Assembly: GCA_948560265.1 (NCBI GenBank)
Contig: CAOXTD010000018.1
Span: 1-12,962, forward strand
Reading direction: 5' to 3'
Length of the DNA stretch: 12,962 nt
Source of the DNA: an uncultured Clostridia bacterium
Lineage (GTDB): Bacteria > Bacillota > Clostridia > TANB77 > CAG-508
Shown in pieces: positions 7,448 to 12,962 of this stretch. The notes under the pieces were generated by a model. It was not told where the DNA came from. It saw only the letters and a list, made by a program, of their open reading frames with translations, and made no database searches. Positions within the stretch are counted from its first letter, which is position 1; each line of letters opens with the position of its first letter. A program made the position numbers and the translations under genes.

Positions 7448-8815
7448 CTACTTTTCAAATGTAACTACTTTAATATTACATAATCCCCTTAATCCCCATT
7501 TTCCACGAGTTCTTCCTAACCCAGATTTCTTTACTCCACCAAATGGATTATATGGTGCAGAATACGCTAAATTATTGCAAGCTACCATTCCAGTTTTTAA
7601 TTCTTTACTTATTTTCTCAAAGTTTTCTTTATTAGTAGTAAAAACATATCCGCCCAAACCATAAATGGTATCATTTGCAAGTTCAATTGCTTCTTCAATT
7701 GTTTTAAAACTAATAACAGGTAATATCGGTCCAAATACTTCTTCTTTCCACACTTTCATATCTTTTGTAATATTTGTTAAAATTGTTGGTTCAAAATAGT
7801 TTTCTTTTTCCTTTGCTTGTTTTCCACCACAAATAACATTCGCACCTTTATTTACTGCATCATTAAATTGCTCTAATAAAGTGTTAAGTTGTTTCTTATT
7901 TACAAGAGGACCAATTGTAGTATTTCTATCAAGCGGATTTCCTATCACTTGTGATTCAGCAATATCCTTAAGCTTGCTAACTACTTCATCAAATACAGTT
8001 TCATGAACAATTAACCTTTTTAATGCATGACATAACTGTCCACTATTTGAAAATTTCTTTTTAAAAATTCCTGCAATAACATTATCAATATCTGCATCTT
8101 CACAAACAATTCCTGGTGCTGAACCTCCTAATTCCATAAGAATTGGAATCATTTTATTTGCTGCTACTTTGTATAGGTATTCTCCTGTTTTTGTATTTCC
8201 TGTAAAGCATATCATATCAATATCTTGTTCTACTAAAAAGCTTCCTATTTCTTTTCCGCCAAGTACAAATTGCCATACTCCTGCTGGTAAATTTGAATTA
8301 TTTAATATTTCTTCTAAAAATTTATAAAGAAGTAATAAATTAGGATCTGGTTTACTAATTACAACATTTCCAACAATTAGATTTTGAAAAGCTATTGCAC
8401 AACATAATGAAAATGGATAATTAAATGGCGAAATTGCTACAACTATACCTTTTGGTTCATAAAAAACTTTCTGTATTTCTTTATCGCTTTCGAATGTTAT
8501 TTCTGGAGCAATACAATCCTTTGCATTTTCTAAATCCCATTTTATATTTTTTAATGTCGACTTTATTTCATTCTCTGATTGAGCAATTGGTTTTCCCATT
8601 TCTAATGATATTAAGTTTGCAATTTTATCTAAGTTTTCCTCAAATTTGTTATATATTTCTTTTAATATTTCAGTTCTTTTATCAATATCTAAATTTGCCC
8701 ACTTACTTTGCACAGATTTTGCTAAACTTATTTTTTCAATAACTTGTTCTTTTGTAGTTTCTTCCATTTCTCCTAACATCTCATTATTGCTTGGGTTAAT
8801 AGAAATTATTTTCAT
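7448..8815 (-). CDS. NAD(P)-dependent aldehyde dehydrogenase, succinate-semialdehyde type
   Basis: A 455-aa full-length aldehyde dehydrogenase. N132 (SPFNYPF), general base E228 (MELGG) and catalytic thiol C262 (NSGQLCHALKR) are all present, along with FTGNTKTG, EEVFGPILPV and the closing NPFGGVKKSGLGR. It oxidises an aldehyde to its acid in the cytosol. Similarity of layout to YneI/GabD-type succinate-semialdehyde dehydrogenases and to GapN is clear, but the substrate cannot be fixed. In the cofactor motif K155-P-D-P the usual ribose-binding glutamate is proline, so NAD versus NADP preference is open. AGGAGG lies 11 bases before the ATG. This is the first gene of the long left-hand cluster and is preceded by about 200 bp without a confirmed gene. 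Confidence 0.92.
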   Translation of the reverse strand: MKIISINPSNNEMLGEMEETTKEQVIEKISLAKSVQSKWANLDIDKRTEILKEIYNKFEENLDKIANLISLEMGKPIAQSENEIKSTLKNIKWDLENAKDCIAPEITFESDKEIQKVFYEPKGIVVAISPFNYPFSLCCAIAFQNLIVGNVVISKPDPNLLLLYKFLEEILNNSNLPAGVWQFVLGGKEIGSFLVEQDIDMICFTGNTKTGEYLYKVAANKMIPILMELGGSAPGIVCEDADIDNVIAGIFKKKFSNSGQLCHALKRLIVHETVFDEVVSKLKDIAESQVIGNPLDRNTTIGPLVNKKQLNTLLEQFNDAVNKGANVICGGKQAKEKENYFEPTILTNITKDMKVWKEEVFGPILPVISFKTIEEAIELANDTIYGLGGYVFTTNKENFEKISKELKTGMVACNNLAYSAPYNPFGGVKKSGLGRTRGKWGLRGLCNIKVVTFEK

Positions 8816-8862
8816 GTTTTTCGTTTCCTCCTAATTTCCTCTTTATATTATGAATATTTTAC

Positions 8863-8961
8863 TTAATTAAACATATTACTTCGGTTATATTTTTCACAAT
8901 TTAGATTTTCTTTTAGATATATACACTCTTGCAATTTTCTAATAGTTAAATCACTTTCCAT
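8863..8961 (-). CDS. Possible 32-aa small ORF
   Basis: An ATG at 8961 preceded by AAAGG at eight bases opens a 32-codon frame ending with TAA at 8863. The product would be a hydrophilic, partly helical peptide starting MESDLTIRKL and containing two cysteines. It lies 54 nt after the truncated phosphatase fragment and 47 nt before the aldehyde dehydrogenase. Nothing in it is recognised. It could be a leader peptide, a remnant, or chance; frames of this length are common in AT-rich DNA. The rest of 8816-9015 is AT-rich; no convincing promoter or terminator was identified there. Confidence 0.25.
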   Translation of the reverse strand: MESDLTIRKLQECIYLKENLNCEKYNRSNMFN

Positions 8962-9015
8962 GTTTCTAACCTTTCTTTTCTAAGCAAATTTTCTGTCTAT
9001 TCTACTTTGAACTAT

Positions 9016-9318
9016 TTACTGCTTAACTGAAACTATAATTGGTCTATGATCCGATCCTTCCTCCATCATATTATCTTGCTTTACTATTTTGTAATCACAA
9101 AAACTTATAATGTTTTTGTCAATAAAAGCAAAATCTACATTCACCTGTTCTTTTGTTCCATACCCATGCCATGAATTATCACTTACATCAAAATTCTTGT
9201 TTCTTGAAAGGATTACATAGTTACTGTTTTGTTTTAGAACGTTGTAAACTTCTGACATATGAGAAACCATATTCATATCACCTAATAATATTTTGTAATC
9301 TGCATTTATAGTATCCAT
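9016..9318 (-). pseudogene. 5'-truncated endonuclease/exonuclease/phosphatase (EEP) fragment
   Basis: About 100 codons encode only the C-terminal part of an EEP-superfamily (DNase I/Mg-dependent phosphatase) protein. LLGDMN supplies the mid-domain D-x-N, VDFAFID the next strand and SDHRP the C-terminal catalytic Asp-His. Intact family members have about 250 residues; the N-terminal half with the first Asn and metal-binding Glu is absent. The frame upstream of the first ATG (9318) meets a stop at 9337-9339, and no EEP-like sequence is seen further upstream, where the 77-aa gene lies. The first ATG has no good ribosome binding site. The remnant is probably inactive and marks a deletion or insertion junction near 9320. 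Confidence 0.75.
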
Positions 9319-9332
9319 ATAATTTAGCGTCT

Positions 9333-9566
9333 TTAATTACTATCTTCTTTATTACTTACTATTGATAAACTCATAATTCCAAAATACATAAAATATAATT
9401 CTGCAATATTTAATAAATTTTCATCATTGTTTTGTATGTTAACTGTATTTTTTGATATATCATTCATTTCATTATAATATTGAATTATCTCTTCATAATC
9501 TGGTATTAAACTTTTATCAATAATTATTTTTTTATTCAAACGTTCATATTTTTCTTTTGATAGCAT
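9333..9566 (-). CDS. Unknown 77-aa protein downstream of rhuM
   Basis: A small acidic, largely helical protein beginning MLSKEKYERLNKK, with asparagine-rich middle and a hydrophobic segment near the C-terminus (AELYFMYFGIMSLSIV). That segment is about 16 residues, short for a membrane span but possible as a packing helix. The frame opens at 9596, but only the ATG at 9566 has a well-placed GAGGTG six bases upstream. It starts 10 nt after the rhuM stop, so it is likely co-transcribed with rhuM and may encode a partner protein. No family is recognised. Confidence 0.55.
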   Translation of the reverse strand: MLSKEKYERLNKKIIIDKSLIPDYEEIIQYYNEMNDISKNTVNIQNNDENLLNIAELYFMYFGIMSLSIVSNKEDSN

Positions 9567-9576
9567 AAATTTCACC

Positions 9577-10599
9577 TCAATTATTACTACTTTCAATTAA
9601 CTTATCAAAATCTGATTGATATAACCTATCTTGTATAACTCTATACTTTTCAAATTCTGTCAACGCTTTATCGCAAGCTATTTCGTGAGATATTTTACCT
9701 GCGTCTTTTAATATATCTCTATCATCTGCAAGTAAATATCTATCTATTCTAATAGCCCAATCTTCCATTGTCATTGGAATATTTCTTTTAGCTCTGTCTT
9801 CTGCCAAGTCTAAAAAAGCAGATACAATACGTCCTAAACTCTCTAATTCATCTTTACTTAGGTAATTTTTAGCAATAACAACATCTGTTTCCAAAATTTT
9901 CCCATTTGGTGAATTTTTCCACGAAGTTAATCCCATATGTTCTTTTTCACTATTAGCTCTATTATAAATAATTTCTGCTGCTGTTTGATGAGATACTGCA
10001 TAGTGCATTTTATTTTGTACTTTTTTAAAAAACTTTATTGTTGTTGGAGATTTTGGATCATAGTCAATACTAGTTGTATAAATATCAGTGATTTTCTGAT
10101 AAAATCTTCTTTCAGATAATCTAATCTCTCTAATTTCAGCTAATAAAGAATCATAATAATCTTCATCAAAAAATGTTCCATTTTCCATTCTTTTTTTATC
10201 TATAATGTATCCTTTTTTTGAAAATTCTTTTAATACATTAGTTGCCCATCTTCTAAATTGAATGGCTCTATCTGTACTTACTCTATATCCAACAGAAATT
10301 ATTGCATCTAAATTGTAATATTGGACTATTCTATTTACTTCTCTATTTCCTTCTTTTTGAACTACCGAGAATTTCTCGGTAGTTGAATTTTTATCTAATT
10401 CTAAATCATTATAAAGGTTTTTTAAATGTAACCCTATATTGTCTGATGAACAATCATATAATTTTGCCAATGATTTTTGTGTCAACCATAAATCTCCATC
10501 TTCAAATCTAACTTCAATTCCACCACTTGCATGAGTTTGTCTTTCAAAAATTAAAAACTCTGCTGAACTACTTCTTATATATAAATCTTTACCTTCCAT
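9577..10599 (-). CDS. rhuM: RhuM-family virulence/defence-associated protein
   Basis: A 340-aa protein, the usual full length for the family. The N-terminal part (residues 28-140) carries the RhuM hallmark sequences: GDLWLTQKSLAKLYDC, TTEKFSVVQKEGNREV, YYNLDAIISVGYRV and QFRRWATNVLKEF. This region resembles phage antirepressor/Bro-N-like DNA-binding modules. The C-terminal half (about 160-340) is helical, with HQTAAEIIYNRAN and MTMEDWAIRIDRYL, and is shared by the family. RhuM was named from Salmonella pathogenicity island 3; homologues are widespread in mobile and defence-rich regions, but biochemical function is unproven. AGGAG stands eight bases before the ATG. A 12-bp perfect inverted repeat lies inside the gene. 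The 77-aa gene follows 10 nt later, and the HaeIII-like gene lies about 440 bp upstream. Confidence 0.93.
   Translation of the reverse strand: MEGKDLYIRSSSAEFLIFERQTHASGGIEVRFEDGDLWLTQKSLAKLYDCSSDNIGLHLKNLYNDLELDKNSTTEKFSVVQKEGNREVNRIVQYYNLDAIISVGYRVSTDRAIQFRRWATNVLKEFSKKGYIIDKKRMENGTFFDEDYYDSLLAEIREIRLSERRFYQKITDIYTTSIDYDPKSPTTIKFFKKVQNKMHYAVSHQTAAEIIYNRANSEKEHMGLTSWKNSPNGKILETDVVIAKNYLSKDELESLGRIVSAFLDLAEDRAKRNIPMTMEDWAIRIDRYLLADDRDILKDAGKISHEIACDKALTEFEKYRVIQDRLYQSDFDKLIESSNN
10360..10384. repeat. Perfect 12-bp inverted repeat inside rhuM
   Basis: Arms AACTACCGAGAA and TTCTCGGTAGTT are perfectly complementary with one base between them. The repeat lies over codons 72-80 of rhuM, which encode the family-conserved TTEKFSVV segment. 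It could fold as an RNA hairpin or be an operator-like dyad bound by RhuM itself or another regulator. Because the amino acids there are conserved, some of the symmetry may be coincidental. Confidence 0.6.
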
Positions 10600-10861
10600 A
10601 TTTCTACTCCTATTTTAATTATTAATATAATTGAAAAAGTTTCCCTGTTTCTACTTTTATAAATTTAAACACTCTTTCTATCTTGAATGTTCATTTTCAT
10701 TTTAAAAAAATTATAAATTATTTCTTATATGTTCCCACATTCGGGGTTACATCTATTTTAAGTATAATTTTAGTAAAAAACATAAATTTTTTATTAATTT
10801 CCGCTTTTCAATCATTTTTATTCTATCATCTGTAATTTAGTAATATCAATGCTTTCAAAAT
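10600..10861. other. AT-rich intergenic region upstream of rhuM
   Basis: No gene is supported here. The stretch is very AT-rich and must contain the rhuM promoter. A TATAAT on the minus strand at 10710-10715 is the best -10 candidate, but it has no good -35 partner at 16-18 bases. The GC-richer island at 10731-10750 (GTTCCCACATTCGGGGTTAC) stands out and ends in one copy of an 11-bp direct repeat whose second copy is at 10954-10964. No tRNA or strong terminator was seen. Confidence 0.5.
10749..10759 (+). repeat. 11-bp direct repeat, copy 1
   Basis: ACATCTATTTT occurs here and again at 10954-10964, 205 bp away in the same orientation, on either side of the rlmD-like tail. It may belong to recombinase arm sites or be chance in AT-rich DNA. 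Confidence 0.3.
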
Positions 10862-10921
10862 TTATTTCATTTCTAAAACAGAAATAGTTTCAACGTGGCT
10901 CGATTGTTCAACGAAAAACAT
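10862..10921 (-). other. Possible displaced 3' end of rlmD/rumA, candidate att junction
   Basis: A 19-codon frame (ATG at 10919-10921, TAA at 10862-10864) ends in SSHVETISVLEMK. Proteins of the RlmD/TrmA family (RNA uracil-5-methyltransferases) typically end in a motif of the form DMFP..HVET or HVEC followed by about ten residues and the stop, and this tail has that form from the SSHVET onward; the preceding residues do not match. The 3' end of rumA is a documented integration site for Firmicute integrative elements. The fragment lacks the rest of the gene, as expected for the original 3' end displaced by an insertion lying to its right, which would include the restriction-modification gene. 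This is inferred from a short match. Confidence 0.4.
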
Positions 10922-10953
10922 ACTCAGCCCCTACTGCACATGGGAATAGTGGA

Positions 10954-10964
10954 ACATCTATTTT
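10954..10964 (+). repeat. 11-bp direct repeat, copy 2
   Basis: Second copy of ACATCTATTTT, 205 bp from copy 1 and just right of the rlmD-like tail. The 118 bp from 10921 to 11038 hold no supported gene; the strand and frame relations there look like remnants or spacer. Confidence 0.3.
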
Positions 10965-11038
10965 TACACTAAAATGGGTATGTCGATTTAATGAAAAGAT
11001 ACATTCGAATTATTTTAAAAAAACATCCTGATATCTCT

Positions 11039-12962
11039 TTATTTCCACTTACATTCGACATTAAGAACTTCCATTGGCATACTGATAAACTGAACATCAA
11101 ACTTAAGACTTGGCTCAACCTTGGTACTTGCATTGTGAATTCTAAAACTGAGCTGCCAGCCATTATCAAGATACATTTCTACCGTATTATCACTGTTAGG
11201 CTTGAACTCAAGTGCAACAAGTCTAGTAGGTAACTTAACAATAGGAACTGTAATTGCCGATACCCTATTCTTAGCAGATTTGTTCAATGTATCATGCATA
11301 TTAAATGTGTAAATCATTGTAAGTTTCTTGCTATCTTTACTCACAACTTTATAATAATCTTTAATACCAATCAGATACTCAATCATCTTTCTTGGCATTG
11401 TGCTATCCATCTTATTTGAACGATTCACTTCATCAATAAATGCTTGCAACAGAGGAATGTATACCTTCTGACTCTTGTCTTCTATTTCAGACCACTTTAT
11501 GCCATTATCTTTTTCCTGTTTCAACAAATTAAAGATAGGTTCAACAGTGTTCCAATATTCATTAGAGCAGGGTATATCAAACCACTCATTTCCAAAATCC
11601 AGCTTATGACTTAATCTACTATGCTTTACGGCATCATGATTATGCTTGATACTTAAGCCAACTTCCCATTCAATATCTTTTCTCTTAATAACAATATCCC
11701 TAACATCCCCTTTTACACCCTGACCATCCTTTTGCAATTCAAGAGTTAGTTCATCCTTATCAACTTCAGATATTCTTGGTTCAAGTTCTAATACTGTATC
11801 AATGGCTGCACCTGCTGATATCATAAATGTTTCCTTCATATCTTCATCCATAAGCAACCATGCTTTTTCATTTGCCGCCAAACTTGAATTCTCGACAATT
11901 CTCGTTTTTCTTAATTCTGATAACGCTTTATATAAAGTTTGAATCCAAGCATACTCATATGCTCTTCCCTGATCATTACTCTTTGTACTCACTTTCTTCT
12001 CATTGACCTCCTTTGCATCTATTACTTCCCTGTCTACTTCAACAGAAGAACCCTTTCCTTCAAGATACATCTTTATTGCAACGGCAATCTCATATGCCAA
12101 ATTCACAGGAACTGCATTACCAATCATCTTATATGCAGTATTAGTATCATTATATATAAATTTGAAATCGTCTGGAAAGCCCTGTATTCTTGCAACTTCA
12201 CGAATGGTCATTCTTCTATAAAGATGTTCTTTTTCTTCCACAAATCTACAATCATTAGTTCCAACTTTTATCATTTTAGGCGCCTGTGGATGTAACTGAC
12301 ACTGACGTCCAGATGCCTGAACAGTAAATGCTTGTTCATCCCAACCTTTTACTCTATTACGGCTCATAAAAATAGATGAATATGCACCTGTGAAATATTC
12401 ATTATTATTTATTGCCTCTGGATTATGTCGATTTTTTTTTCCAGAAGGTACAGCCGTATCTTGCAAATCCCAAATAATATCACGCAAGGTAATTTTCTTG
12501 AAATCATCTTTGGTAGAACCTTTAGGAAAGCCGAAATCTATCTTCAAATCTTTTCTGAAACCTATGTAAAATACTCTCTTTCGTTCTTCCGCAACACCAT
12601 AATCCTTGGCATTTACCAATGTGAAAGAAACATCATATCCTGCCTCATCAAATAATTTCAAAATATTCTGAACTGCAATAGAATGTCTTTCAGCGAGCAT
12701 TCCGCTTACATTTTCAGCCAAAAAGAATTTCGGCTGAAAATCCTTTAATATTCTAATATAATCAAAAAACAACTGACCTCTTGCATCCTTAATTCCCTTA
12801 AGGGAACCTGCTTCCGACCAAGACTGACATGGGGGACCACCTATGATTCCGTCAACGTCTCCATCAATATACTGAGAAATATCATCCTTAGTAACCTGTC
12901 TTATATCCCCTTCAATCAAATGTGTATTAGGATGGTTTATTTTAAAAGTTTCCCATATTGTT
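11039..12962 (-). CDS. Fused HaeIII-like C5 methyltransferase-restriction endonuclease (5' end outside window)
   Basis: One uninterrupted frame, 640 codons visible. The first part closely resembles M.HaeIII: catalytic Cys in GGPPCQSW (codon 12827-12829), AENVSGM, ERKRVFYIGFR, a target-recognition region with FMSRNRVKGWDEQAFTVQ and GRQCQLHPQAP, then REVARIQGFPDDF and YKMIGNAVPVNLAYEIA. A linker of about 23 residues (about 11984-12052) follows, then about 314 residues resembling R.HaeIII, opening SNDQGRAYEYAW and including GDVRDIVI, EVGLSIKHNH and TFRIHNAST-like SFRIHNASTKVE. The expected target is GGCC. The frame is open to the window edge and reads TIWETFKINHP before a TTG at 12919, matching M.HaeIII in that place, so the TTG is not the start; roughly 30 residues with SAM motif I lie outside. 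The region is richer in GC than the genes to its left, suggesting transfer. Confidence 0.93.
   Translation of the reverse strand, partial: TIWETFKINHPNTHLIEGDIRQVTKDDISQYIDGDVDGIIGGPPCQSWSEAGSLKGIKDARGQLFFDYIRILKDFQPKFFLAENVSGMLAERHSIAVQNILKLFDEAGYDVSFTLVNAKDYGVAEERKRVFYIGFRKDLKIDFGFPKGSTKDDFKKITLRDIIWDLQDTAVPSGKKNRHNPEAINNNEYFTGAYSSIFMSRNRVKGWDEQAFTVQASGRQCQLHPQAPKMIKVGTNDCRFVEEKEHLYRRMTIREVARIQGFPDDFKFIYNDTNTAYKMIGNAVPVNLAYEIAVAIKMYLEGKGSSVEVDREVIDAKEVNEKKVSTKSNDQGRAYEYAWIQTLYKALSELRKTRIVENSSLAANEKAWLLMDEDMKETFMISAGAAIDTVLELEPRISEVDKDELTLELQKDGQGVKGDVRDIVIKRKDIEWEVGLSIKHNHDAVKHSRLSHKLDFGNEWFDIPCSNEYWNTVEPIFNLLKQEKDNGIKWSEIEDKSQKVYIPLLQAFIDEVNRSNKMDSTMPRKMIEYLIGIKDYYKVVSKDSKKLTMIYTFNMHDTLNKSAKNRVSAITVPIVKLPTRLVALEFKPNSDNTVEMYLDNGWQLSFRIHNASTKVEPSLKFDVQFISMPMEVLNVECKWK
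11990..12014 (-). promoter_or_regulatory. Internal Shine-Dalgarno and GTGA start/stop overlap in the fusion linker
   Basis: AAAGGAGGT (12006-12014) is a full match to the anti-Shine-Dalgarno core, buried in the linker codons for KEV. Thirteen bases later is an in-frame GTG (11990-11992), exactly where a free R.HaeIII-like protein of 317 aa would start (VSTKSNDQ). An out-of-frame ATG just after the Shine-Dalgarno encodes MRRK and stops at a TGA overlapping the GTG (GTGA), a classic translational-coupling arrangement. The 13-base distance to the GTG is long for direct initiation, so this may be either a functional internal start or a fossil of two once-separate genes. Confidence 0.45.

Noticed and set aside
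10718..10776. A 19-codon frame starting MFFTKIILKID upstream of rhuM
   Set aside because: Too short, with no ribosome binding site and no recognisable content.
10871..10887. Short hairpin (ATTTCT...AGAAAT) as a terminator
   Set aside because: A six-base AT-rich stem with no following T-run on the minus strand; not convincing.
10908..11010. Minus-strand open frame of about 33 codons ending VGAEYVFR, possibly the tail of a recombinase or other element gene
   Set aside because: It has no start codon with a ribosome binding site, I could not match it to a family, and its length is at chance level.
10969..11233. Open frames on both strands at the end of the restriction gene
   Set aside because: They overlap the endonuclease codons, lack ribosome binding sites and have unlikely compositions; they are shadows.
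12917..12919. TTG as the start of the methyltransferase gene
   Set aside because: The frame stays open upstream to the window edge and the residues before the TTG match the corresponding part of M.HaeIII, so the gene simply begins outside the window.
1..12962. Depletion of GGCC as a sign of an active HaeIII-type system
   Set aside because: I noticed GGCC only at 98-101 and 1441-1444, but few are expected in such AT-rich DNA (about five), so the low number means little.
1..12962. CRISPR arrays, tRNA or rRNA genes, insertion sequences
   Set aside because: No regularly spaced repeats, cloverleaf-like sequences or transposase genes were seen on either strand.

Overview
The window is AT-rich DNA in which every convincing gene lies on the minus strand, so it reads from right to left. 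Clean Shine-Dalgarno sites of the AGGAGG type, AGA-rich codon use, TGA not used as a sense codon in the genes read, and protein families common in clostridia all point to a low-GC Firmicute, probably an anaerobic clostridium. Species cannot be told from the sequence.

Right end (about 10862-12962), probably acquired DNA. A restriction-modification gene, cut off at its 5' end by the window edge, encodes an M.HaeIII-like C5 cytosine methyltransferase and an R.HaeIII-like endonuclease in one continuous polypeptide (expected target GGCC). Characterised HaeIII enzymes are two separate proteins. The interdomain linker still carries a full Shine-Dalgarno sequence, a GTGA stop/start overlap and a GTG codon where a free endonuclease would begin. 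About 130 bp beyond the stop codon is a short frame ending in SSHVET..., resembling the C-terminus of the RNA uracil methyltransferase RlmD (RumA). The 3' end of that gene is a known integration site of mobile elements, so this may be the element/chromosome junction.

Middle (8816-10600), accessory and partly decayed. It holds a full-length RhuM-family gene containing a 12-bp perfect inverted repeat, a 77-aa unknown protein directly behind it, a 5'-truncated endonuclease/exonuclease/phosphatase fragment, and a possible 32-aa small ORF.

Left part (1-8815), a tightly packed co-directional run. In transcription order: aldehyde dehydrogenase, P-loop nucleotide kinase-like protein, HD-domain phosphohydrolase, PHP-domain phosphoesterase, GNAT-like protein, RBBP9-like serine hydrolase, a DUF4178-like protein, a three-gene ABC-2 exporter (ATPase plus two permeases), a UlaG-like metallo-beta-lactamase-fold hydrolase, and a Nudix hydrolase cut by the left edge. 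Gaps are mostly 1-41 nt, with one of 93 nt, which suggests one or two long transcripts. The enzymes do not form a recognisable pathway; most are small hydrolases of nucleotide, phosphoester or acyl compounds. No tRNA, rRNA, CRISPR array or intact transposase was seen. Four starts were moved to downstream ATGs because only those have a correctly spaced ribosome binding site (genes starting at 1736, 3975, 5918 and 9566).
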